Under the pieces are notes generated by a model, which saw nothing but the letters and a program-made list of their open reading frames with translations, was not told the origin of the DNA and ran no database searches. Shown here one piece after another: positions 1 to 5,768 of a stretch of DNA of 8,135 nucleotides. A program made the translations under genes and the position numbers. Each line of letters starts with the position of its first letter. Position 1 is the stretch's first letter. This DNA comes from Flavobacteriales bacterium (GTDB lineage Bacteria > Bacteroidota > Bacteroidia > Flavobacteriales_D > Sanyastnellaceae): positions 1 through 8,135 of the forward strand of contig CANHYZ010000075.1 in assembly GCA_947464885.1 (NCBI GenBank), read 5' to 3'.

Positions 1-921
1 GCGGCGTTGGCCGTATTTCGTCATCAGGCCGTGCATTGCGACATCTATCGCCGGTATCTCGAGGCGATTCATGTTCGCTATGATGACATACAACAGGCTG
101 CCGACATTCCCTATTTGCCGATAGCCTTTTTTAAGACGCATCGCGTGGTGTCGGGGGAGTTTATTCCGGAGGTGGTTTTCACCAGCAGTGGGACAACGGG
201 CATGCAAACGAGCCGGCATGAGGTGCGCGCGCTCGACAGCTATCGTCGTTCGTTTCAGCGAGGGTTTGAACTCGCATATGGTTCGCCTTCCGATTATGTC
301 ATCTACGCGTTGTTGCCATCGTATCTCGAGCGCGAAGGTTCGTCGTTGATTCTGATGGCCGAGGAGTTCATCGCACAGGCTCAGCCGGGCAGTGGTTTTT
401 TTCTAAAGCATCACGCGGAGTTGCGCGACGCGTTGGTGCGCTCTGAGGCGGAAGGCAAAAAGAATCTGGTGCTCGGAGTCACGTTTGCGTTACTTGATTT
501 CGCGGAGGCCATGCCCACCGCTCTGCCGCATACGATTTTCATGGAGACGGGCGGCATGAAGGGCCGTCGCAAAGAGATGATTCGCGAAGAGGTGCATCGT
601 GTGATTAAGGACGCGTTTCAGGCGGCGCACGTGCACAGTGAGTATGGTATGACGGAATTATTGTCGCAGGCTTATTCGCAGGGCGAGGGTGTGTTTCGCT
701 GTCCGCCGTGGATGGCAGTGACCGTGCGCGATGTGCAGGATCCGCTGAGCAATTTCACCACCGGCAAAGGCGGACTCAACATCATGGATCTGGCAAATGT
801 CGATTCGTGTGCATTCATTGCCACGCAGGACTTAGGCGTGGTGCATGGTGATGGACGTTTTGAAGTGACGGGGCGGTATGATTTTGCGGATGTGCGGGGG
901 TGTAATTTGATGGTGGTGTGA
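1..921 (+). CDS. LuxE-type acyl-protein synthetase / acyltransferase family protein (5' partial)
   Basis: The frame is open from base 1 and ends at TGA 919-921. The TTG at 7 is probably not the start, since the two preceding codons are open and the family is slightly longer; roughly 20 N-terminal residues are likely missing. LuxE-family enzymes activate a fatty acid as acyl-AMP and hold it on a cysteine. Visible support, counted from the TTG at 7: an adenylate-forming-type loop TSSGTTG at about residues 59-65, a motif HSEYGMTELLSQAY near 213-226, and the C-terminal RGCNLMVV, whose Cys near 299 is a candidate acyl-carrying residue. No luciferase genes are visible, and in Bacteroidota such genes are usually not linked to light production, so the substrate is unknown. 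It converges on the LamG gene across the 950-1150 repeats. Family call is firm; specific role is not. Confidence 0.85.
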   Translation, partial: AALAVFRHQAVHCDIYRRYLEAIHVRYDDIQQAADIPYLPIAFFKTHRVVSGEFIPEVVFTSSGTTGMQTSRHEVRALDSYRRSFQRGFELAYGSPSDYVIYALLPSYLEREGSSLILMAEEFIAQAQPGSGFFLKHHAELRDALVRSEAEGKKNLVLGVTFALLDFAEAMPTALPHTIFMETGGMKGRRKEMIREEVHRVIKDAFQAAHVHSEYGMTELLSQAYSQGEGVFRCPPWMAVTVRDVQDPLSNFTTGKGGLNIMDLANVDSCAFIATQDLGVVHGDGRFEVTGRYDFADVRGCNLMVV

Positions 922-949
922 GGTTGGGTTTTCATGCAGAGGGGAGGTA

Positions 950-1150
950 TCGCAAAGACCGCAGAGGGAGATGCACGCAAAGGGGCGCAGAGGGGGATTT
1001 CTCGCAAAGTGCGCAAAGTAAAAATCACGCAGAGAAGGCTCCCTTCGAAATTTCTAAGTGAATTCTACTTTGCGAACTCTGCGTGCATCTCCCTCTGCGG
1101 TCTTTGCGAGAAATTGTCTCAGCGGTCTTTGCGATAAATCACCCTCTGCG
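950..1150. repeat. Interleaved inverted repeats (A-B-A'-B') built on CGCAAAG/CTTTGCG
   Basis: Arm A (950-979) is a perfect 30-bp inverted repeat of A' (1080-1109). Arm B (986-1009) matches the reverse complement of B' (1127-1150) at 22 of 24 positions. The order A, B, A', B' is interleaved, so both pairs cannot form one simple hairpin. CGCAAAG occurs at 951, 976, 1003 and 1012; CTTTGCG at 1068, 1102 and 1127. An 18-bp direct repeat with one mismatch lies at 1097-1114 and 1122-1139. The block fills the gap between two convergent genes, so it may act as a bidirectional transcription barrier, but there is no classic U-tract. It could also be a dispersed intergenic repeat. Short reading frames across it are not credible genes. 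Confidence 0.85.
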
Positions 1151-1157
1151 AAAGTTT

Positions 1158-2648
1158 CTACTCCAGTACAATCTGCCTAACCACCACCACTGCACCATTC
1201 ACATCATAGACACTCAGGTAGTACACCCCGGCGGCGCCCCATGCGTTGATGTCGATAGTTGCTTGTTGCGTGTTGACTGCACTTGAATACACCGTAGCAC
1301 CTGCGGCATCGGTGATGATCGTGTTGTAGCCGGCCATCAGTGCGAAGTTGCCGTAATCGATGGTGATGTGGTCGCTGGCGGGATTGGGGTAAACGAGCAA
1401 CGTGTTGAGCCAGCTCGGTTGTCCTTCGAAGCCAACGAACGTGATGTCGATGAGCAGTGTATCTGTCACCGTTACATACGCTGTGTCGATGATTTGAATG
1501 TAGGTCGTATCCGTGAGGGTGACGTAGGTCGTGTCGTACACATCGATGAAGAGTGTGTCGAAAATATCCACTTGCAAAAAGATGGTGGTGGTATCAAACA
1601 CGTCAATCACGTTGGTAATCGTATCGAACACTTCTACAGTGACGTTGGTGGTGTCGAAGATGTCGATAGTGTTGTAGATGGTGAGCGTATCATAGACCTC
1701 CACCACGTTCTCGATGGTGAGGGTGTCGAAGACTTCCACGGTAGATGTAATGGTATCATACGCCGTGCAGGTGTTGTTGACCAGCAGCAAAGCCACGTCG
1801 GAGGTATCGTTGCAGATGCCGTCGGTGACGATGATACGGAAAGGCTGTTCGTGGTTGGCCAGCGTTGCGTTGCTGATGAGTAGATTTTGCGTTTGACTGC
1901 CGGTATAGGTGTTGTTGTCTTGCACGTCCATCCATCCGAGTCCCGCTGCGTTGGTTTGCCACTGCATGCTGTAGTCGGTGGCGTTGAGCGTTACATACAT
2001 CTGCGCACTTCCACCAACTTCTACGGGCGTGTCTTGTGTTTCGCTGGCGATGAGGTTGCAGGGGGCGGCGGCACCCGTGTACAGCTGTGTAATTTCTTCA
2101 GGAGTGAGGGCGCGGTTGTAGATGGCGATGTCGTCGATGGAGCCAATTGTGAATTGATTCGGATATAAATTATCTGTTGCGCCAATCGATCTGTAGATTT
2201 CATTTCCGCAAGAATTGCAGATGCCGCTCTCAGCATTGAAAGGCACGGAGAAAATGTTATTGGCGGAATTACTATTAACGAGTTGACCATTCAGGTAGAG
2301 AAACAAACTGTCTTGTCTGACTACTCCAACCATATGAGTCCATTCACCTATGTAGTCAGTATTAGCAGGTCCGTTGACCCAACCGCCTCCAATGGGCCCT
2401 TCAACATTAAAATCTAATGTGTTAAACTCGTCAAGCACAATTCTGACCTGATTGCCAAATCTCAGATCCAGGAAAAATTGTTGCGGATTAGTGGTGAAGT
2501 TGGAGTTAAACCAAATCGAGGTCGTAAACTCGCCAGTGGGTGATGTAAATCCAAATTCACTTGGTAATTGAATGTGATTGTTGTTAAAGTAATAGCAGCT
2601 ATTCGCATTCCCAAACCGATCCTCCGCCAGCGTCGCGCCATTCACCAC
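1158..2648 (-). CDS. C-terminal half of the LamG protein: LamG 2, Ig-like region, DT-rich stalk, T9SS sorting domain
   Basis: The frame is open from 2711, directly after the TGA. The first possible internal start is GTG at 2648, but that cuts into the LamG framework and leaves no signal peptide, so it is a fragment boundary and not a convincing start. Residues counted from 2648: LamG 2 at about 1-190, closing with GSIDDIAIYNRALTPEEITQLY; an Ig-like or PKD-like segment at about 196-293 with YSMQWQTN and paired cysteines; an Asp-Thr-rich repetitive stalk at about 297-403; and a type-A T9SS C-terminal domain at about 415-496 starting LLVYPNPASDHITID and ending VRQIVLE. The sorting domain directs outer-membrane translocation, with cleavage and surface attachment or release. 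Its stop, TAG 1160-1158, is 8 bp from the end of the B' repeat arm. Confidence 0.75.
   Translation of the reverse strand: MVNGATLAEDRFGNANSCYYFNNNHIQLPSEFGFTSPTGEFTTSIWFNSNFTTNPQQFFLDLRFGNQVRIVLDEFNTLDFNVEGPIGGGWVNGPANTDYIGEWTHMVGVVRQDSLFLYLNGQLVNSNSANNIFSVPFNAESGICNSCGNEIYRSIGATDNLYPNQFTIGSIDDIAIYNRALTPEEITQLYTGAAAPCNLIASETQDTPVEVGGSAQMYVTLNATDYSMQWQTNAAGLGWMDVQDNNTYTGSQTQNLLISNATLANHEQPFRIIVTDGICNDTSDVALLLVNNTCTAYDTITSTVEVFDTLTIENVVEVYDTLTIYNTIDIFDTTNVTVEVFDTITNVIDVFDTTTIFLQVDIFDTLFIDVYDTTYVTLTDTTYIQIIDTAYVTVTDTLLIDITFVGFEGQPSWLNTLLVYPNPASDHITIDYGNFALMAGYNTIITDAAGATVYSSAVNTQQATIDINAWGAAGVYYLSVYDVNGAVVVVRQIVLE
1443..1760 (-). repeat. Coding Asp-Thr repeat stalk
   Basis: The encoded segment has eleven Asp-Thr pairs in hydrophobic context (for example VEVFDTL, VDIFDTL, VTVTDTL). 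Counted from 2648, DT falls at residues 298, 308, 320, 332, 342, 352, 364, 372, 380, 388 and 396. Spacing is 10 or 12 residues in the first part and exactly 8 in the last five. Every spacing is even, as expected if the segment is an extended beta structure with one face repeated. It links the Ig-like region to the sorting domain, so a rigid spacer or stalk is the natural reading. No enzyme motif is seen. Confidence 0.75.
2104..2144 (-). repeat. 41-bp exact direct repeat at the LamG exit (second copy 2797-2837)
   Basis: Positions 2104-2144 and 2797-2837 are identical over 41 bp, 693 bp (231 codons) apart. They encode the closing LamG motif GSIDDIAIYNRALT in both domains. Identity at synonymous positions indicates recent duplication or gene conversion between the domain ends. 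Confidence 0.85.
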
Positions 2649-2711
2649 GCCGTTGTTGCCATTGCCGCTTTCGTCGTTGGCATTGCCGCAGAAGGGCCAG
2701 TAACCGACCAG
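2611..2711 (-). repeat. LamG entry frame, copy 2 (matches 3301-3401)
   Basis: This stretch encodes LVGYWPFCGNANDESG through ATLAEDRFG. It closely matches 3301-3401 at DNA level, with only scattered differences; the run CCAAACCGATCCTCCGC is identical at 2611 and 3301, 690 bp apart. It marks the start of the second LamG domain and directly abuts the TGA. Confidence 0.75.
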
Positions 2712-3488
2712 TCAGTTTTGTAAGTTGGGCGCGAGGGGTGCGCAGGTCGCAACGGGTTCTTCGGCAGCAGCGTAGAGTTGGGTGATTTCTGCAGGGGTGA
2801 GGGCGCGGTTGTAGATGGCGATGTCGTCGATGGAGCCGAGGAACTGCTCCGCAGTATTCCAAGTATGAGACCTACCGAATAGCAGAACGCCATCTTGAAC
2901 CGGAGTAACTACATCATTAAACCCGAAAGTGTCGAGTATGCCATTTCTATAAATTCTTATTTCATTGCCTTCATATACACATGTCCAATGCTCCCATTGA
3001 TTTGTCTCAACCGGAGTAACTGACCAAACTTGATCTTGATTTCCGGGGCCATTTCCTCTGGAAGTAATGAACTTAGTTGCATGTGAGTTTGGAAAATGAT
3101 AACTAATTCCCATAGCATATTGCCAAGAGTAGTCTTGTTGACGCTTGGATATGACGGTCTGGTAATTGTGCACTTGGTCATAACCTTCTGTTCTAACCCA
3201 GGCACTCATCGTGATGTCTCCTAAAATCATCAGTTCAGGGGAGTTCTGGATAGTGATATCATCGTCGATACCATCAAAATTCATTGCTGAAGTTAATTGC
3301 CCAAACCGATCCTCCGCGAGCGTCGCCCCATTCACCACGCCATGATTCCCATTCCCACTCTCATCGTTCGCATTGCCGTTGAACGGCCACCAGCCCACGA
3401 GGCCGTCGGAGGGAACGTAGGAAGGAAGTTGAGCGTGGAGGGTAGCGCACAGCACCAAGCTGAAGAGGGAAGTCAGGATCGATTTCAT
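2712..3488 (-). CDS. N-terminal half of the LamG protein: signal peptide plus LamG domain 1
   Basis: This is 258 residues, ending at TGA 2714-2712. The start at ATG 3488 is chosen because it opens a clear Sec signal peptide (MKSIL, a hydrophobic stretch, then cleavage near LHA/Q at residues 19-20) and lies about 32 bp after a -7 promoter element. The frame stays open far upstream, but only as antisense to udk. Residues about 29-235 form a LamG/concanavalin-like fold: LVGWWPFNGNANDESG at 30-45, DRFG at 60-63, FDGIDDDITI at 71-80, MSAWVRT at 94-100, a WEHWTCVY strand at 165-172, and GSIDDIAIYNRALTPAEITQLY at 218-239. LamG domains of this kind usually bind glycans or proteins or act in adhesion; no ligand can be named. 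Alone, the product would be periplasmic. It is most likely half of a longer protein. Confidence 0.75.
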   Translation of the reverse strand: MKSILTSLFSLVLCATLHAQLPSYVPSDGLVGWWPFNGNANDESGNGNHGVVNGATLAEDRFGQLTSAMNFDGIDDDITIQNSPELMILGDITMSAWVRTEGYDQVHNYQTVISKRQQDYSWQYAMGISYHFPNSHATKFITSRGNGPGNQDQVWSVTPVETNQWEHWTCVYEGNEIRIYRNGILDTFGFNDVVTPVQDGVLLFGRSHTWNTAEQFLGSIDDIAIYNRALTPAEITQLYAAAEEPVATCAPLAPNLQN

Positions 3489-3519
3489 ACGATGGGTTTT
3501 GTGTTTTGGAGCAGTCCGA

Positions 3520-3527
3520 CAAAGATA
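3520..3527 (-). promoter_or_regulatory. Bacteroidota -7 promoter element for the LamG gene
   Basis: The minus strand reads TATCTTTG at 3527-3520, an exact match to the TAnnTTTG -7 consensus of the Bacteroidota primary sigma factor. It lies about 32 bp before ATG 3488, giving a short leader. No clear -33 TTG is visible at the usual distance, and no Shine-Dalgarno sequence precedes the ATG. Confidence 0.6.
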
Positions 3528-3555
3528 CTTTATGTTGATGGATAATGGAAACGAA

Positions 3556-3587
3556 TTGCACCCGGAGGCAACGAGGCCGTGGTGCAA
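3556..3587 (+). other. Hairpin upstream of udk
   Basis: TTGCACCCGG (3556-3565) pairs with CCGTGGTGCAA (3577-3587) as ten base pairs with one bulged T at 3580 and an 11-base loop. The right arm covers the alternative GTG starts at 3579 and 3582, and the loop side includes the GGAGG at 3564-3568. It could be a leader structure of the udk transcript. It has no following U-tract, so it is not a typical terminator. Confidence 0.5.
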
Positions 3588-3614
3588 CATCTTCTCCTTG
3601 CTTACTTTTACCTC

Positions 3615-4241
3615 GTGAAGCACAAGCAAACCTTTTTGATTGGAATAGCCGGTGGCAGCGGGTCGGGTAAGACCAGCTTCCTGCGCGAACTGATGAATCA
3701 TTTCACCGCCGACGATGTGGCCCTCGTGTCGCAAGACAACTACTACGAGCCCAAGGAAAAACAGCACGTGGATGAAAACGGGCAACACAATTTCGATATG
3801 CCGACTTCCATCAATCGCGCTCATTTTCATGACGACATGATGCGCCTGGTCAACGGCGACTCCATCGAAAAACTCGAATACAACTTCAACAATCCCGCGT
3901 GGGAGCCGCAGAAGGTGATTGTCAATCCTGCGCCGGTCATCATCATGGAAGGACTTTTCGTTTTCCATTACGAAGAAATCTGGAACCAGCTCGACTATAA
4001 AGTCTACATCGATGTGCATCACGAGGAGCGCTTGCAGCGCCGCATTCAGCGCGATGGCAAAGAACGCGGCTTCGGCGAAGACCAGGTACGCTACCAGTGG
4101 TTCAATCACGTGCGTCCGGCCGAAGAGCAATACCTCGAGCCGTTTGTGAGCAGCTGCAACCTGGTGGTTGACAATAATGAGCATTTTGGTCCGGGCCTGA
4201 GTGAACTCCTGGACGTCATTCGTGGTTTTGTGCACAAATAA
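3615..4241 (+). CDS. udk: Uridine kinase (uridine/cytidine monophosphokinase)
   Basis: This cytosolic enzyme of pyrimidine salvage phosphorylates uridine and cytidine to UMP and CMP with ATP or GTP. From GTG 3615 the protein is 208 residues, close to the usual 205-215. Seen in order: Walker A GGSGSGKT at 13-20; SQDNYY at 38-43, the nucleoside-site motif; NFDMP at 59-63; EYNFNNP in mid-protein; IIMEGLFVF near 109-117; and the arginine-rich lid RRIQRDGKERG near 142-152. GTG 3615 gives the normal family N-terminus (MKHKQTFLIGIAGG). GTG at 3579 or 3582 is also in frame and has a GGAGG about 10 bases before 3579, but adds a non-conserved LLLAYFY-type stretch. The ArsC-like gene follows after 6 bases. 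No promoter is convincing. Confidence 0.92.
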   Translation: MKHKQTFLIGIAGGSGSGKTSFLRELMNHFTADDVALVSQDNYYEPKEKQHVDENGQHNFDMPTSINRAHFHDDMMRLVNGDSIEKLEYNFNNPAWEPQKVIVNPAPVIIMEGLFVFHYEEIWNQLDYKVYIDVHHEERLQRRIQRDGKERGFGEDQVRYQWFNHVRPAEEQYLEPFVSSCNLVVDNNEHFGPGLSELLDVIRGFVHK

Positions 4242-4247
4242 ATCACC

Positions 4248-4598
4248 ATGAAAAAAGTGTATCACCTCGGCAACTGCGGCACCAATCAGCGTATCATCAA
4301 AGAATGGGGCGGCAAACTCAAAGGCTTCGACATGCAAGACATCAAACTCGAGCCCATCACACCGGCGCAAATCGATGAGATGAAGAAGCTGGCGGGCTCT
4401 TACGAGGCGCTGTTCAGTCGCGTCGCTATGAAATACCGTTCGATGGGCTTGAATGAAATGAAGCTCACCGAGAAGGACTACCGCAAATACATCCTCGAAG
4501 AATATACGTTTTTGAAGCGTCCCGTGATGGTCAACGGCGACCGCATCTTCATTGGCAATGCCGCTAAGGTGGTGGCAGAAGCCAAGGCCTCCCTTTAA
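4248..4598 (+). CDS. ArsC/Spx-like thioredoxin-fold family protein
   Basis: A 116-residue protein of the ArsC/Spx family, the usual length for ArsC-type members. It begins MKKVYHLGNCGTNQRI, placing the only cysteine at residue 10, where R773 ArsC has its catalytic Cys12. The middle SYEALFSRVAMKYR and the later FLKRPVMVNGDRIFIG are family hallmarks. Of the three arginines used by classical ArsC (60, 94, 107), R58 and R91 match, but the third falls in IGNAAKVV and appears to be Asn. With no second cysteine and that arginine missing, arsenate reduction is doubtful. No ars genes are nearby. A redox or regulatory role is possible but unproven. It starts 6 bases after udk and its TAA overlaps the next ATG by one base, so cotranscription is likely. 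Confidence 0.85.
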   Translation: MKKVYHLGNCGTNQRIIKEWGGKLKGFDMQDIKLEPITPAQIDEMKKLAGSYEALFSRVAMKYRSMGLNEMKLTEKDYRKYILEEYTFLKRPVMVNGDRIFIGNAAKVVAEAKASL

Positions 4599-5515
4599 TG
4601 ATCAAAGATTTTTGGGCACATATGGCGCTGTTGGCGGTGGCACTGATTTACGGTGCCAACTTCATCATCGCCAAATCTGTGATGCCCGATCCCATCGCAC
4701 CCACGAGTTTCATTGCGCTGCGCGTGATGGGCGCATGTGCGTTGTTCTGGATCATTGCCGTTCGAAAAATAGTCTTGCCAAAGCGCGAAGACTGGTGGCG
4801 GTTTTTGCTGTGTGCGATTACAGGCGTGGCCACGAACCAGTTGCTGTTCTTCAACGGACTCGCGCTGACGTCACCCGTGAATGCGAGCATCATCATGACC
4901 AGCAATCCGATTTTGGTGATGGTGATGAGTGCTGTTTTTTTGAAACAATCCATCACCGTCCTCAAGGCGGCAGGTGTTGCACTTGGCGCACTCGGTGCGT
5001 CGATGCTGTTGTGGTCGAGCAACGGTGATGTGCATGGCAACAGTTCGTTGCTCGGCGACGTGTTCATACTTCTCAATAGTATTTCTTATGCCATTTACTT
5101 GGTGATGGTGAAGCCGCTCATGCAGAAGTATCATCCGCTTGATATTGTCGCATGGACGTTTTTAATCGCCATTGCCCTCGTCTTTCCGTTCGGTGGTATG
5201 GGCTTGAAAGCGGTTGCCTGGTCGACACTCGATAGCTGGCAATGGTTCTGTGTTGCCTTCGTGATTGTGTGCACCACCTTTCTCACGTATCTCTTCAATA
5301 TCCTGGCGATCCATCGGTTGTCGCCGACGATTGCCAGTTCGTATATCTACCTGCAACCTGTGTTCGCCGGAATCTTTGCGCTGCTATTGGCCACGGTGGT
5401 TGAGCGCGATTATACGCGTGATATCAGCTGGTTTAAGATCGGCTGCGCACTGATGATTGTGGTGGGGGTTTGGCTCGTTGGAAGGACGCCCTCAGTTGCC
5501 ACGAAAGCCTCTTAA
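4598..5515 (+). CDS. EamA/DMT-superfamily transporter (RhaT-like)
   Basis: A 305-residue inner-membrane protein with about ten hydrophobic segments and two EamA halves (about 8-140 and 150-290), the standard drug/metabolite transporter layout. The first helix reads ALLAVALIYGANFIIAKS. The half-1 signature LTSPVNASIIMTSNPILVMV is repeated in half 2 as LSPTIASSYIYLQPVFAGIF, each followed by an acidic or lysine-rich turn (FLKQ; VVERD). Such proteins export or exchange small metabolites; the substrate cannot be read from sequence. Its ATG overlaps the TAA of the ArsC-like gene (TAATG), indicating translational coupling. The final codons (from 5488) and the stop lie within the first unit of the 77-bp array, so the C-terminal tail SVATKAS may derive from repeat sequence. 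Confidence 0.9.
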   Translation: MIKDFWAHMALLAVALIYGANFIIAKSVMPDPIAPTSFIALRVMGACALFWIIAVRKIVLPKREDWWRFLLCAITGVATNQLLFFNGLALTSPVNASIIMTSNPILVMVMSAVFLKQSITVLKAAGVALGALGASMLLWSSNGDVHGNSSLLGDVFILLNSISYAIYLVMVKPLMQKYHPLDIVAWTFLIAIALVFPFGGMGLKAVAWSTLDSWQWFCVAFVIVCTTFLTYLFNILAIHRLSPTIASSYIYLQPVFAGIFALLLATVVERDYTRDISWFKIGCALMIVVGVWLVGRTPSVATKAS

Positions 5516-5705
5516 ATCTCAGGGCGGGCTGGGACGCACTGCAGTGCGTCCATGCAAGAAGCCGGCCCTCAGTGGCCAAGCATGACGCTTGCCTTTCGCG
5601 AGAGACCGGGACGCGCCGCAGCGCGTCGTCTTCAAGAGCAAGCTTTCATTGGCCACATCGGCGTCGTGTCTTTCGCCAGAGGCACGGACGCACTGCAGTG
5701 CGTCC
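5488..5705. repeat. 77-bp-period array with three palindromes
   Basis: Two kinds of landmark repeat in phase at exactly 77 bp. First, palindromes: the perfect 20-bp GGACGCACTGCAGTGCGTCC at 5532-5551 and 5686-5705, and the variant GGACGCGCCGCAGCGCGTCG at 5609-5628. Second, a 14-bp block: GCCCTCAGTTGCCA at 5488-5501, GCCCTCAGTGGCCA at 5565-5578, and GCTTTCATTGGCCA at 5642-5655. The two 57-base spacers between palindromes agree at about 31 positions, including a shared CTTTCGC. In the middle palindrome an A-T pair has become G-C on both arms, a compensatory change. The first unit overlaps the end of the EamA gene. No open frame here looks coding. It resembles a REP/BIME-type palindromic element; no transposase or RAYT gene is visible. 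Confidence 0.85.
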
Positions 5706-5732
5706 TTACGACGGGGGAAGGATGAAGGGGTG

Positions 5733-5762
5733 TTGTGTGATGGCTAAAGCCGTGTATCTTCG
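5733..5762 (+). promoter_or_regulatory. Bacteroidota-type promoter for the TPP riboswitch and TonB receptor
   Basis: A TTG at 5733-5735 is followed, after 19 bases, by TATCTTCG at 5755-5762. This fits the -33 TTG / -7 TAnnTTTG arrangement with one mismatch in the -7 box. Initiation would fall at about 5767-5771, just before the aptamer, so the aptamer would begin near the transcript's 5' end. Confidence 0.6.
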
Positions 5763-5768
5763 CCCTGT

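Larger units (their letters stand above)
1158..3488 (-). pseudogene. Secreted two-LamG T9SS cargo protein gene interrupted by an in-frame TGA
   Basis: Reading the minus strand from ATG 3488 to TAG 1158 gives one continuous frame of 776 codons plus the stop, broken only by TGA at 2714-2712 (codon 259). Upstream of it lie a signal peptide and LamG 1; downstream lie LamG 2, an Ig-like region, an Asp-Thr-rich stalk and a T9SS sorting domain. The sequence around the stop reads NLQN-stop-LVGYWPFCGNANDESG, while copy 1 has SDGLVGWWPFNGNANDESG. The stop therefore sits exactly at the glycine and is one base from GGA. Neither half would be surface-exported alone: the first lacks the sorting domain and the second lacks the signal peptide. 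A recent nonsense mutation or a sequencing/assembly error both fit. No frameshift is needed to join the halves. Confidence 0.8.

Noticed and set aside
934..1286. Small open frames in the convergent intergenic region
   Set aside because: They consist of translated inverted-repeat sequence and have no start context or recognisable protein.
1368..1883. Plus-strand open frame of 171 codons opposite the stalk region
   Set aside because: It is the antisense shadow of the Asp-Thr repeat coding region, giving a Val/Asp/Gly/His-rich translation without a domain.
2712..2714. UGA read as glycine (genetic code 25) or as selenocysteine
   Set aside because: The LuxE-type gene ends naturally at TGA 919-921 after its conserved C-terminus, and all other features are Bacteroidota-like. 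The site is a structural Gly, and no SECIS-like hairpin was evident after the codon.
3489..4370. Long minus-strand extension of the LamG reading frame opposite udk
   Set aside because: It is antisense to a clear uridine kinase and has low-complexity shadow composition; the signal peptide at ATG 3488 and the promoter element at 3520-3527 define the real start.
5532..5551. Palindrome as intrinsic terminator of the udk operon
   Set aside because: The stem is strong but no U-tract follows, and the same palindrome recurs twice at fixed spacing, so it is better explained as part of the array.
5488..5705. CRISPR array or integron attC array
   Set aside because: The repeats are degenerate with related, not unique, spacers; there is no cas gene, no cassette genes and no integrase.
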